Below are positions 46,794-55,869 of a DNA stretch of 64,000 nt, piece by piece. Below the pieces are notes generated by a model. It was not told the DNA's origin. It saw only the letters and a list, made by a program, of their open reading frames with translations, and made no database searches. The translations under genes and the position numbers were made by a program. Position 1 is the stretch's first letter. Each line of letters begins with the position of its first letter. This DNA is from Sinorhizobium medicae (lineage in GTDB: Bacteria > Pseudomonadota > Alphaproteobacteria > Rhizobiales > Rhizobiaceae), in assembly GCF_007827695.1 (NCBI RefSeq), contig NZ_VITA01000019.1, positions 50,735-114,734 on the forward strand, written 5' to 3'.

Positions 46794-48059
46794 ATGAAAA
46801 TCATCCGGAAATATGCCGTCGCAACGACGGTCGCAGCGATGCTGGCCTGCACGGCCCTGCCGGTCACCGCCAAGGCGGAAGTGCTCAAATTCGTCTCGTG
46901 GCAGAAGGACGAGAAGGGCATCGGCGACTGGTGGGGAACGGTGGTCAAGGAGTGGGAGGCAAAGCACCCCGGTAATACGATCGAATGGACCAAGGTGGAA
47001 CGCAGCGCCTATGCCGACACCATGACGACGCTCTTTGCAGGCGGCACGCCGCCGGACATCGTCCACCTGGCCTCCTTCGAATTCCAGACCTTTGCGAACA
47101 ATGGCTGGCTCGAGGACCTTGGTCCCTGGGTCGAGAAGTCGGGGCTCAATCTCGATGGATGGAGCGGGCAGGACATCTGCAATTTCCAGGACACGACCGT
47201 GTGCATCATGATGCTCTATTACGGCACGATCTTCGGCTATAACGAGGAGATGCTGAAGCAGGCGGGCGTCGCGGTCCCCACCAATTACGAGGAGTTCCTC
47301 GCAGCGGCCCGCGCGACCACCAAGGACCTGAATGGCGACGGCATCGTCGACCAATTCGGAACCGGCCACGAGACCAAAGGTGGCGGCGGGCAGTATATCG
47401 CCGAGATGGCGAGCTATCTTCTCGATGCCGGCGCACGCTTCACCAATGCAGAAGGCAAGGTGACGATCGACACCCCCGAAATGGTCGAGGGCCTGACCCG
47501 CTGGAAAACCGTGGTCAAGGAAAGCCTGACCCCGCGCGACCTCTCGGCGGGCGAGGTCCGGAAACTCTTCGCCGATGGAAAGATCGCTTTAAAGGTCGAC
47601 GGTCCCTGGATCTATTCCATCATGCAGCAGGGAGCGGCAAAGGATAAGCTGAAGCTTGCCAGCGTTCCCTTCGACCCGCCGCTGGGAGGGTCATCCAACA
47701 TTCTCGCGATGCCGAGCGAGATTTCCGATGAGAAGAAGCAGCTTGTCTGGGATTTCATCGCAATTGCGACCTCCGACAGATTCCAGACCAGCTTCGCGAC
47801 GCTTGCCGCCTCGACTCCGCCGAGCCCGCGCGCCGATCTCACCGAAGCCAAGGCGCAGATTCCACATTTCGATCTGATGGCGAAGTCGCAGAAGGCTGCG
47901 GCAGAGCACAAGATCGACCGCATTCCGACCGGACTCGAGATCCAGTTCAACGAGTTCTCGAAAATGATTCAGGAGGAGGCGCAGAGAATGATCATAGAAG
48001 ATCTCGATCCTGCAGCCGTCGCCAAGACGATGCACGAGAAGGCCGAGGCGCTTCAGTAG
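46794..48059 (+). CDS. extracellular solute-binding protein family 1 (sugar)
   Basis: A 421-residue periplasmic binding protein of the CUT1 (maltose-type) group. The signal peptide is residues 1-28 (IRKYAVATTVAAMLACTALP, cut after AKAE). Motifs include TTLFAGGTPPDIVHLASFEF and YYGTIFGYNEEMLKQAGV. GGAGG 5 bases upstream supports the ATG. It leads an operon with two permeases and a MalK/UgpC-type ATPase, and is separated from them by a 297-base mosaic repeat. Confidence 0.92.
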   Translation: MKIIRKYAVATTVAAMLACTALPVTAKAEVLKFVSWQKDEKGIGDWWGTVVKEWEAKHPGNTIEWTKVERSAYADTMTTLFAGGTPPDIVHLASFEFQTFANNGWLEDLGPWVEKSGLNLDGWSGQDICNFQDTTVCIMMLYYGTIFGYNEEMLKQAGVAVPTNYEEFLAAARATTKDLNGDGIVDQFGTGHETKGGGGQYIAEMASYLLDAGARFTNAEGKVTIDTPEMVEGLTRWKTVVKESLTPRDLSAGEVRKLFADGKIALKVDGPWIYSIMQQGAAKDKLKLASVPFDPPLGGSSNILAMPSEISDEKKQLVWDFIAIATSDRFQTSFATLAASTPPSPRADLTEAKAQIPHFDLMAKSQKAAAEHKIDRIPTGLEIQFNEFSKMIQEEAQRMIIEDLDPAAVAKTMHEKAEALQ

Positions 48060-48065
48060 ATCACG

Positions 48066-48275
48066 ATGTCTTTAGGTCGGGCCGACCTAAAGACATGAAC
48101 ATGATCGATTTCAAAGAGTAGAGACGCGGGATGCGGGCGGAAGACCGCGCAAACCTTCCTCATCCCGCTCTACAGCGCCGTGCGTCTTATCAGACGCCCA
48201 AAGGTCGCTGTAGCACTTTGATCTGCTGCATGTTTTTGTCCTTCAATCGGATCCGATTGAAGGAAACATGCAGTA
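48066..48275. repeat. composite RIME-like mosaic repeat within the ABC operon
   Basis: Three parts follow one another. First is a 31-base palindrome starting ATGTCTTTAGGTCGG (48066-48096). Next come GCGGGATGCGGGCGGAAGAC and CATCCCGCTCTA arms (about 48125-48172). Last is a RIME1-like unit ending in a perfect 24-base palindrome at 48240-48263, flanked by CTGCATGTTT and AAACATGCAG. It sits between the binding protein stop and the first permease. Confidence 0.75.
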
Positions 48276-48356
48276 GGCGTTTGCCGACCTCGGCACGTGA
48301 AGGGAAACCCGGCGCCTGCGGCGGCGCCGGGTCCTGGCAAAAACCAAGAGGCAAAA

Positions 48357-49262
48357 ATGAGCGTACGTTTCCTCGATCTGGCACGCCCGAGCCGTCAGCA
48401 TTGGCTGGGTTATCTGCTGTTGCTGCCGGCCGTCGCGCTGGTGGCTCTGATCATCGTCTATCCGCTGTTCGTGTCGCTCGACTTGTCTTTCCAGAAGATC
48501 GGCATGGCGACGCTCAGCGCACCGCGCAAGCCGTTCACGCTGGAAAACTATCACAAGCTATTCACCTCACCGGATTTCTGGAATTCGTGCTGGGTCACGA
48601 TCAAGTTGGTCCTGGTCGTCAGTGCAGCCTGTTTCGCCGTCGGTCTGGGAACGGCCCTGCTGGTCAATAACCGTTTCAAGGGGCGGACGCTGGCGCGTCT
48701 CTTCGTGGCTCTGCCCTGGGCCGTTCCGGAAGTCATCGCGGTCGTCATTTTCGCCTGGATCTTCGATTCCTCCTTCGGCCTGATGAACTGGCTCTTCATC
48801 AAGCTCGGCATCACGAGCCAGATGGTCAACTGGTTCTCCGAGCCTACTGCCGCGTTCTGGGTGGTGGCGATAACGATGATCTGGAAAGGTTATCCCTTCG
48901 TCTCGATCATGACGCTTGCCGGTCTGCAGTCCATTCCGGAAGATTTCTACAACGCCGCCAAGGTCGATGGCGCGAACGCGTTCCAGCGCTTCTGGTACAT
49001 TACCATTCCCGTGCTCATGCCCGTTCTCGGTGTGACGTCGGTGCTCGTCGTTCTTTGGGTCTTCAGGGATTTCTCGATCATCAAAGTGCTGACCGACGGC
49101 GGGCCGCTCAAGGCAACGCAAACGCTCTCGATCATGACCTACGATCAGGCATTCGGCTTCTTCAACATGGGTTACGCCTCGGCAATCGGGATCGTAACGC
49201 TCGTGCTGTGCGTCGTCGCCAGCCTGTTGATGCTCGGCCGCAAGTCCCAGGCAATGTATTAG
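48357..49262 (+). CDS. CUT1 sugar ABC transporter permease (MalF/UgpA type)
   Basis: A 301-residue permease with six helices. The EAA-type cytoplasmic loop is SIPEDFYNAAKVDGANAFQR, followed by FWYITIPVLMPVLG. The ATG at 48357 (MSVRFLD) has an AAGAGG site upstream; a longer frame starts at 48297. It pairs with the permease at 49274. Confidence 0.92.
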   Translation: MSVRFLDLARPSRQHWLGYLLLLPAVALVALIIVYPLFVSLDLSFQKIGMATLSAPRKPFTLENYHKLFTSPDFWNSCWVTIKLVLVVSAACFAVGLGTALLVNNRFKGRTLARLFVALPWAVPEVIAVVIFAWIFDSSFGLMNWLFIKLGITSQMVNWFSEPTAAFWVVAITMIWKGYPFVSIMTLAGLQSIPEDFYNAAKVDGANAFQRFWYITIPVLMPVLGVTSVLVVLWVFRDFSIIKVLTDGGPLKATQTLSIMTYDQAFGFFNMGYASAIGIVTLVLCVVASLLMLGRKSQAMY

Positions 49263-49273
49263 GAGGTCGAGCA

Positions 49274-50104
49274 ATGCAGCGCACCACCCTTCAAACACTG
49301 TCGCTCTATGCCGGCCTTGCCGTCGTCTGCGGCGTGTTGCTCTTCCCGATCTATTGGCTGTTCGTCACGGCGCTGTCGACGCTCGCGGAAATCCGCCAGT
49401 TGCCGCCGTCCTTTTGGCCGGCCGACCCGCAATGGAGCACCTTCGCCAAAGTGGCGACCGAGCGGCCGATCCTCCTATGGCTGTGGAATTCGACGCTCGC
49501 GGCGCTCGGTTCCGTGGCCCTGTCGATGGTTGTTTCGGTCTTCGCCGGCTACAGCCTGTCGCGCTTCAGCGTGAAGGGCGGCCGATCGCTGGGTCTCTTC
49601 ATTCTCACGGCGAAGATGCTGCCGGCAACGCTGCTCGTCATTCCGCTTTTCGGCATTTTCCGCTCGATGGGGCTGATCGGGAGCCTTTGGTCGCTGGTTC
49701 TCGCCCATGCGACGCTGATCATCCCCTTCACCACATGGATGCTGAAGGGCTACTTCGACACGATCCCGCGCGAGTTGGAGCAGGCGGCGATGGTCGATGG
49801 CTGCTCTCCGCTTGGCGCCCTTTTCCGGGTGGTGCTTCCGGTCGCGACGCCGGGGCTTGCGGCAACCGCTCTTTACGCCTTCGTCCTCTCCTGGGCCGAT
49901 TATGCCTATGCCCGCACCTTTCTCACCAATGCGCAGGGGAGTTGGACGGCCAATCTCGGCATTACCACGATGAAAGGCGAGTACGTCACCGACTGGAACG
50001 AGATCTCGGCGGCGGCCGTGTTCGTCTCGGTGCCGATTATCCTGATCTATCTGTTCCTTGAACGCTATTTGGTCGGCGGGCTCACTGCCGGCGCGGAGAA
50101 GTGA
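49274..50104 (+). CDS. CUT1 sugar ABC transporter permease (MalG/UgpE type)
   Basis: A 276-residue inner-membrane permease. The EAA loop is TIPRELEQAAMVDGCSPLGA and its next segment LFRVVLPVATPGLAATALYA. AGGAGG lies 7 bases before the ATG. The stop is one base before the ATPase ATG. Confidence 0.93.
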   Translation: MQRTTLQTLSLYAGLAVVCGVLLFPIYWLFVTALSTLAEIRQLPPSFWPADPQWSTFAKVATERPILLWLWNSTLAALGSVALSMVVSVFAGYSLSRFSVKGGRSLGLFILTAKMLPATLLVIPLFGIFRSMGLIGSLWSLVLAHATLIIPFTTWMLKGYFDTIPRELEQAAMVDGCSPLGALFRVVLPVATPGLAATALYAFVLSWADYAYARTFLTNAQGSWTANLGITTMKGEYVTDWNEISAAAVFVSVPIILIYLFLERYLVGGLTAGAEK

Positions 50105-50105
50105 A

Positions 50106-51194
50106 ATGGCCGGCATAAGCATTCAGAACGTCTACAAGAACTACGGAGCGCTCAACGTGCTCAAAGAGTTCTCGCTCGAAATCTCGGACGGGGAATTCGT
50201 CGTCCTCGTCGGCCCCTCGGGGTGCGGCAAGTCGACAATGCTCAAGATCCTCGCCGGTCTTGAGCCGGCAAGCGGCGGCAAGATCCTGATCGGCGACAAG
50301 GACGTGACCGATCTTGCTCCTGGGGACCGGGACATCGCGATGGTGTTCCAGAATTATGCGCTCTACCCGCATCTGACCGTCGGCCAGAATATCGGCTTTG
50401 GACTGAAGATGCGCGGCATGCCCAAGGCGGAAATCGACAAGCGCGTCCACGCCGTAGCCAGAATCCTGGCCGTCGAGCATCTGCTCGATCGCCGCCCGAA
50501 GGCACTTTCGGGCGGACAGCGCCAGCGGGTCGCGCTCGGCCGGGCGATCGTGCGGGAGCCGCGTGCCTTCCTGATGGACGAGCCTCTGTCCAATCTCGAC
50601 GCCAAGCTGCGCGTTCACACCCGTGCAGAGATCAGCGCGCTGCACAAGCGCATCGGCGTCACGACGGTCTATGTCACGCACGACCAGATCGAGGCGATGA
50701 CCATGGCCGATCGCGTCGTCATCATGCGCGACGGTGTCATCCAGCAGATCGCAGACCCGGACACGCTGTTCGCCAGGCCGGCCAATCTCTTCGTCGCCGG
50801 CTTCATAGGGTCTCCGGGCATGAACTTCATGTCCGCCCGCATCGAGGGTGGCAGGCTCACCCTCTTCGGCCAGAACTTCGCCACCCAGAAAGGCGCTCGT
50901 GACGGCGAGGTGATCGTCGGCATCCGGCCGGAGCATCTGTCGCTCGGCCAGGGTGACGTCACTTTTGCGGTGCGGCCGACATTGGTCGAGAGCCTCGGCT
51001 CGGAAAAATACATTTACTTCGATCCGGGCGAGAACGCTTACGGCGAGGCTGCTCGGGACGAAGAACGCGGCAAGGGTCTGATTGCCCGGATCGCGCATTC
51101 CGGCCCCGTGCGAGAGGGCGACGAGCTCACGCTCTCCTTCGACCCCTCGGAAATCCACCTCTTCGATCCGAAGACGGAAAAGGCGGTAGATTGA
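50106..51194 (+). CDS. sugar ABC transporter ATP-binding protein (UgpC/MalK type)
   Basis: A 362-residue ATPase. Walker A is VGPSGCGKSTMLKILAG, Q-loop FQNYALYPHLTV, signature LSGGQRQRVALGRAI and Walker B AFLMDEPLSNLDAK. A C-terminal OB-fold regulatory domain begins near residue 235 (NFMSARIEGGRLTLF, then VIVGIRPEHLS). Such domains can interact with EIIA-type regulators or stay passive. It completes the transporter. Confidence 0.95.
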   Translation: MAGISIQNVYKNYGALNVLKEFSLEISDGEFVVLVGPSGCGKSTMLKILAGLEPASGGKILIGDKDVTDLAPGDRDIAMVFQNYALYPHLTVGQNIGFGLKMRGMPKAEIDKRVHAVARILAVEHLLDRRPKALSGGQRQRVALGRAIVREPRAFLMDEPLSNLDAKLRVHTRAEISALHKRIGVTTVYVTHDQIEAMTMADRVVIMRDGVIQQIADPDTLFARPANLFVAGFIGSPGMNFMSARIEGGRLTLFGQNFATQKGARDGEVIVGIRPEHLSLGQGDVTFAVRPTLVESLGSEKYIYFDPGENAYGEAARDEERGKGLIARIAHSGPVREGDELTLSFDPSEIHLFDPKTEKAVD

Positions 51195-51195
51195 C

Positions 51196-52176
51196 ATGAA
51201 AGTGCTTGTGACGGGTTCTGCCGGCAGGGTCGGCTCTTTTGTTGTCAGGCAATTGCTTGAAGCGGGACACCAGGTGAGGGGCTTCGATCTGCGCTCGGCA
51301 TTGATCGATGATGCCGGCTTTGACGAAGTCGTTGGCGCATTCGACGACCGCGAGGCGGCGGCGCGCGCCTGTGAGGGTATCGACGCCGTACTCCACCTCG
51401 GAGCCTTCATGTCCTGGCTGGCGAGCGACCGCGACCGGTTGTTCCAAGCCAATGTCGAAGGGACGCGCATCGTGGCCGAGGCGGCCGTCGCGGCAAAGGT
51501 CGGCCGCTTCGTCTTTGCAAGTTCCGGGGAGGTCTATCCGGAGAACAGGCCGGAATTCCAGCCGATTACGGAGGATCATCCGAAGGAGCCACTGTCTCCT
51601 TACGGTCTCACCAAGCTTCTCGGCGAGGAACTGGTGACGTTCCAGGGACGCGTATCGTCGATGGAGACGGTGATCCTGCGCTTCTCGCATACGCAGAACG
51701 CCGATGAGCTGCTCGATCCCGACAGCTTCTTTTCCGGACCGCGCTTCTTCCTTCGCCCGAAAATCAAGCAGCAGGAGGCTTTCGGCAACAGGACTGCGGC
51801 CGATCTTCTGAGGGCGGCGGATCCGGGACGGCCGGCACTCGTCCTGACACGCAACGAGAACGGCCGGCCGTTCAAGATGCACATCACCGACACCCGCGAC
51901 ATGGCCCGGGGCGTTCTCCTCGCGCTGTCCCATCCGAAGGCGGCGGGTGGCGTCTTCAATCTGGGAGCGACCGATCCTGTTGACTTCGCCGAGGTCCTGC
52001 CGGTAATGGCCGACAGGATCGGGTGGCCGCTCGTGACGGTCGATCTTCCCGGCTCCGGCGTGTGGTATCACACTTCCAACCAGCGCATTCGTGAAGCGCT
52101 CGGCTTCGAGCCGAAGTGGCCGATCATGCGAATGCTGGACGAGGCGGTAGCGGCATGGACGACAAGGCAGTCTTAG
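51196..52176 (+). CDS. NAD(P)-dependent epimerase/dehydratase family protein
   Basis: A 326-residue extended SDR. It has the N-terminal MKVLVTGSAGRVGSFVVRQL motif, VFASSGEVY, and the catalytic tyrosine-lysine in SPYGLTKLLGEE. A C-terminal substrate domain includes GRPFKMHITDTRDMARGV. The gene directly follows the transporter genes (1 base gap). A uronate or nucleotide-sugar dehydrogenase/epimerase role is plausible; the substrate of the transporter is unknown. Confidence 0.85.
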   Translation: MKVLVTGSAGRVGSFVVRQLLEAGHQVRGFDLRSALIDDAGFDEVVGAFDDREAAARACEGIDAVLHLGAFMSWLASDRDRLFQANVEGTRIVAEAAVAAKVGRFVFASSGEVYPENRPEFQPITEDHPKEPLSPYGLTKLLGEELVTFQGRVSSMETVILRFSHTQNADELLDPDSFFSGPRFFLRPKIKQQEAFGNRTAADLLRAADPGRPALVLTRNENGRPFKMHITDTRDMARGVLLALSHPKAAGGVFNLGATDPVDFAEVLPVMADRIGWPLVTVDLPGSGVWYHTSNQRIREALGFEPKWPIMRMLDEAVAAWTTRQS

Positions 52177-53864
52177 GCGGGCTTGAAGATCGCGGGGCAC
52201 CGGCGGGTGCGGCCGCCCTCGCCAAGGGTCTCGCTCTCCTCGACCTCATAGCGGAGGCTCCGAAGCCGCTGCGCTTCGCTGACCTGCAGAAGATGAGCGG
52301 CGTGCCGAAGCCGACGCTTGCGCGCATGCTGAAGACGCTGATGGTGTTTCGTCTGATCCGGCAGAACGAGGCAACGGGCGCTTATCTGCTCGGACACCGC
52401 TTCATCGAGCTTTCGCACCGTGTGTGGGATAAATTCGACCTCGTCAGCGCCGCCGCCCCCGAACTCGAACGCCTTTCGGCCGAACTCGGGGAAACGGTCG
52501 CACTTTGCCGCCTCGACGGTCACCGTGTGGTTTATCTGGAAGAGCGCTCGAGCGGCGGCCTGGGCGTGCTGATTGCGGTCGGCCGGCGTGTGCCGGTCCA
52601 CTGCACCGCGGCCGGCAAGGCTCTGCTCGCGTTTCAGGAGCCCTCCTTCGCCCGCTCGCTTGCTGGACAGCTCGATTATGATCGCTTCACGCCGCAGACC
52701 ATTACAGATCCGCAGGCGCTCGAGGCCGATCTCGTCCTGACACGCGCCCGGGGCTATGCCGTTTCCTACGAGGAGCACCTCGCAGGGGTCAATACCGTCG
52801 CTGCTCCGATCGCCGGGCGCGACGGAGTGCCGCTCGGAGCGCTCGTGGTGCTGGGGCCAGCCTCCCGTCTCGACAGTTCCGCCATCCATCCGGTCGGCCG
52901 CGAATTGATGGCTGCGGCGCGACGGATCACCGGCACGGTCGGGGCCGTGGCCATCAGCTCCGGCCCGCGGCCGCGGACGCGTGCGGGAGGACAGAGCGAT
53001 GTGCAATGCGTTCTGCCCTGGGGCGCCCAGCTCGGCGAAGCCCCAGTCTGGGTCGGCAGGGAAAAGCGGCTCTATTGGGTTGATATTCTCCACCCGGCCG
53101 TGCATCGGTTCGATCCTGTTACCGGCAAAAACGAGACCTGCAACACAGCCAAGCTCGTCAGTGCCGTCCTTCCGAGCGAGGACGGGCGGCTGGTCGTCGC
53201 CTCGCAGGACGGCGTCGAACGTTTCGACTTCGAGCGCGGCCTGTTCACCCGGTTTGCCGAGCCGGAACCGGGGGTACCGGAAAACCGCCTCAATGACGCA
53301 AAAGTCGACCCGCATGGAAGGCTTTGGGTGGGATCGATGCGCCTTGATGTGAGCCGGCCGACCGGCAGCCTGTATCGCCTGACGAAGACCGGTGAAGTCG
53401 CCCGCGCCGAAAGCGGGTTCACGGTCGCCAACGGGCTGGCCTGGAGTCCCGATGGTTCGACCTTCTACTTCGTCGATACGGTGCCGGGCATCATCTATGC
53501 CTACGACTTCGATGCGAGGGAGGGGAGCATCGCCAACCGCCGCGTTTTTGTTACTGTGCCCGAGGCGGAGGGGCGTCCGGACGGGCTTGCCGTCGATGCC
53601 GATGGCGGCGTCTGGTGTGCAATCTGGGATGGATGGCGCGTGAACCGCTATCGGCCCGATGGCCGGCTGGATCGCGCCGTCGAACTGCCGGTGCCACGCC
53701 CCACCAGCGTGGCCTTCGGCGGGGACGATCTTGCGACCTTGTTCATCACCAGCGCGCGCACCCGTCTCCCGGCCTCGACGCTGACGGAAGCACCGCTCTC
53801 CGGCGGCATTTTCGCCTGTAACCCCGGTGAGCGCGGCCTGGCCACCTCTCTCTTCTGCGTCTGA
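52155..53864 (+). CDS. IclR regulator fused to SMP-30/gluconolactonase domain
   Basis: A 569-residue two-part protein. Residues ~20-82 form the IclR winged helix (LRFADLQKMSGVPKPTLARM), ~95-260 the IclR effector domain (PVHCTAAGKALLAF, YEEHLAGVNTVAAPI). Residues ~280-560 are an SMP-30/gluconolactonase propeller with its metal ligands in LGEAPVWV, VANGLAWSPDG and PDGLAVDADGG. The ATG at 52155 follows a GAGG element and overlaps the epimerase gene. No stop or frameshift separates the parts. It may couple lactone hydrolysis or lactone sensing to control of this operon. Confidence 0.87.
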   Translation: MDDKAVLGGLEDRGAPAGAAALAKGLALLDLIAEAPKPLRFADLQKMSGVPKPTLARMLKTLMVFRLIRQNEATGAYLLGHRFIELSHRVWDKFDLVSAAAPELERLSAELGETVALCRLDGHRVVYLEERSSGGLGVLIAVGRRVPVHCTAAGKALLAFQEPSFARSLAGQLDYDRFTPQTITDPQALEADLVLTRARGYAVSYEEHLAGVNTVAAPIAGRDGVPLGALVVLGPASRLDSSAIHPVGRELMAAARRITGTVGAVAISSGPRPRTRAGGQSDVQCVLPWGAQLGEAPVWVGREKRLYWVDILHPAVHRFDPVTGKNETCNTAKLVSAVLPSEDGRLVVASQDGVERFDFERGLFTRFAEPEPGVPENRLNDAKVDPHGRLWVGSMRLDVSRPTGSLYRLTKTGEVARAESGFTVANGLAWSPDGSTFYFVDTVPGIIYAYDFDAREGSIANRRVFVTVPEAEGRPDGLAVDADGGVWCAIWDGWRVNRYRPDGRLDRAVELPVPRPTSVAFGGDDLATLFITSARTRLPASTLTEAPLSGGIFACNPGERGLATSLFCV

Positions 53865-53873
53865 GGAACAGTT

Positions 53874-54641
53874 GTGAGCACGTATAAGGACATATTCTCG
53901 CTGAAGGGCAGGACAGCTCTGGTGACCGGCTCAAGCCGCGGAATCGGGGCTGCGATAGCTCAAGCCTATGCGGCCTATGGCGCGCGCGTGGTCCTGCACG
54001 GACAAAAGCCCGGCGCAACCGCCGGGGTCGAACAGGCAATAAGCGCTGCCGGCGGCGACGCGGTCTCGATCCAAGGCGAGCTTTCGCCGCCCGGTGCCGG
54101 CGGCGATTTGATTTCGGCGGCGCAGGCGGCCGCAGGTCCGTTGGATATTCTGGTGATCAACGCCTCGGCGCAAATCAACGGGTCGTTCGACGATGTGACG
54201 CCGGAGGATTTCGCCACACAGATCGATGTCAACCTTCGATCTACGGTCGAGATGCTGCAGACGGCCTTGCCGGGCATGGCCGAACGCGGCTGGGGCCGCG
54301 TCGTCAACATCGGCAGCATCAACCAGTTGCGGCCGAAATCGATCGTTTCCATTTATGCGGCGACCAAGGCAGCCCAGCATAATCTGATCCAGAGCCTTGC
54401 TCGCGATTACGCTCCCCGCGGCGTGTTGCTTAACACACTCGCACCGGGCCTCATCGACACGGACCGCAACGCCGCTCGCCGCGACGGCGACCCAGAGGGT
54501 TGGGAAAACTACGTCCGGACGCTCAACTGGATGGGGCGCGCAGGCGCGCCGGACGAAATGGTGGGCGCGGCACTCTTCCTCGCCTCAGACGCGTGCAGTT
54601 TCATGACGGGCGAGGCTGTTGTCATGTCGGGTGGGTATTAG
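53874..54641 (+). CDS. short-chain dehydrogenase/reductase
   Basis: A 255-residue SDR with ALVTGSSRGIGAAIAQAY, INASAQINGS (NNAG-like), the serine in VNIGSINQLRP and the tyrosine-lysine in SIYAATKAAQHNL. Starts at a GTG (53874) preceded by GAGGAA. It is 9 bases after the IclR-SMP-30 stop and likely belongs to the same transcript. Role is probably oxidation or reduction of the transported sugar. Confidence 0.85.
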   Translation: MSTYKDIFSLKGRTALVTGSSRGIGAAIAQAYAAYGARVVLHGQKPGATAGVEQAISAAGGDAVSIQGELSPPGAGGDLISAAQAAAGPLDILVINASAQINGSFDDVTPEDFATQIDVNLRSTVEMLQTALPGMAERGWGRVVNIGSINQLRPKSIVSIYAATKAAQHNLIQSLARDYAPRGVLLNTLAPGLIDTDRNAARRDGDPEGWENYVRTLNWMGRAGAPDEMVGAALFLASDACSFMTGEAVVMSGGY

Positions 54642-54695
54642 TGCAGGAGCAGTGAAATTTTCAAAACTTCAATTTTGGTCGGCTCGCCCGAGACA

Positions 54696-55394
54696 TCACG
54701 TCACTGCCAGCACACGTCCCGTGTCATACTGGCGCACAAAATCGACTCGCGTACCGTCCCAATGATAGCCGTAGTGGCGTCCCTGGATGGGGATAGTGAT
54801 CACGTCGGGCCAGAAGGCGCCGATGCAGCGCCCACCTCGCATCCGCACACTGTCCCAAACCAACCCGTCGCTTCCTGCGGCCCGCAGATCGCGTCCCTCG
54901 ACATGCGACGCGGTATAATCGTCCGGGTGCAGCACGCCGGGCACGGCGCTGACGTCGTCGAGATCCCGATCAACGCTGCCGATCAGGATGCGGAAATCGG
55001 CAGTCCAACCGGGCTCCTCATTGGTGGCGCGCATGAATTTCTCGTGGTGACAAATGGTCTCGGCGACGGCGACCACTTCGCTGTCCCCCGCATAGTAAAT
55101 GCCGTAGCTGCCATTGGTGAACCGACCCGGCCGCAGAACCGAGCAATGTACGAAGGGTGCCATGACGAAGCTCGCGCCGGGGCCGGACACTCGGCGGGCA
55201 GCCGGAATCTTGCCCAGATCGCCGATCTCGAGCCGAATGCGCGGATTCGTCTTCTCCTCGACCGCAGCAAGCGCTTCCCAGTCGCGTGGGTCCGCAATGT
55301 CTTCGAAGAGGTCGACCGGCGGATAGATCGATCGGATAATGCGATAGGTCTGCTGCCATTGAACGCGTTTGCGGACCGCAAGCCCACTCACCAT
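54696..55394 (-). CDS. RES-domain toxin
   Basis: A 232-residue RES-family protein, members of which degrade or phosphorolyse NAD+ (or ADP-ribosylate targets) and so arrest growth. The domain shows YGIYYAGDSEVVAVAETICH, with an arginine (PGRF) and the catalytic glutamate in this segment. It overlaps the antitoxin gene by 7 bases (the antitoxin stop lies after this start codon), as in ParT-ParS and MbcT-MbcA modules. Confidence 0.85.
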   Translation of the reverse strand: MVSGLAVRKRVQWQQTYRIIRSIYPPVDLFEDIADPRDWEALAAVEEKTNPRIRLEIGDLGKIPAARRVSGPGASFVMAPFVHCSVLRPGRFTNGSYGIYYAGDSEVVAVAETICHHEKFMRATNEEPGWTADFRILIGSVDRDLDDVSAVPGVLHPDDYTASHVEGRDLRAAGSDGLVWDSVRMRGGRCIGAFWPDVITIPIQGRHYGYHWDGTRVDFVRQYDTGRVLAVT

Positions 55395-55798
55395 GCACTA
55401 CGCTCCGCATCCAACCATTCGCGCAACACTGAAAGATCCGATATTTCACCGCGGAGCATAAGATCCAGGGCCGAGAAGCCACCGAAGGCCGCGTTGGGTT
55501 TGCGCATCCAGGCGTAACCCCGTGCTGCCTCTTTGAACAAATATCGCAGACCTTTGTGGATGCCCATAAGGTGAGCCATCCTCATCCGGAGATCGCGATC
55601 AATTCTGCCGATGTCACCGTCCTTCCACCGCGCCCAGGTGCGGGGGGACATCCCTCCTAGGAGAATGCACGACTCAGCGTCGGAGAGCTTCCAGGCTCTA
55701 GAGAGGTTTACGACAGCACGTGCCAACGCGCCGGCTTCCGCGTCGGTTATCGCATCTGTTGTAGCGGTTGGTGTCGTGACAATTGGCTGAAGCTGCAT
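55388..55798 (-). CDS. Xre/MbcA/ParS-type antitoxin
   Basis: A 136-residue antitoxin upstream of the RES toxin. An N-terminal helix-turn-helix-like region (LARAVVNLSRAWKLSDAESC and ILLGGMSPRTWARWKDG) and the C-terminal DUF2384 part, which binds the toxin (GFSALDLMLRGEISDLSVL), are both visible. The ATG at 55798 follows GCGAGG, and lies about 22 bases after a good sigma-70 -10 box. A start at 55873 would read through that promoter. Confidence 0.85.
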   Translation of the reverse strand: MQLQPIVTTPTATTDAITDAEAGALARAVVNLSRAWKLSDAESCILLGGMSPRTWARWKDGDIGRIDRDLRMRMAHLMGIHKGLRYLFKEAARGYAWMRKPNAAFGGFSALDLMLRGEISDLSVLREWLDAERSAW

Positions 55799-55808
55799 CG
55801 GACCTCGC

Positions 55809-55847
55809 TTTCTGGCGAAACTATAGCTTATTTCTGCCGTTTGGCAA
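55809..55847 (-). promoter_or_regulatory. promoter and direct-repeat operator of the toxin-antitoxin operon
   Basis: On the minus strand TTGCCA (plus 55842-55847) and TATAGT (55820-55825) are 16 bases apart. The direct repeat TTTCTGNCG at 55809-55817 and 55831-55839 (22 bases apart) flanks the -10 box. Autorepression by the antitoxin is inferred. Confidence 0.6.
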
Positions 55848-55869
55848 AATCGCAACGGCTGCGCTGCAG

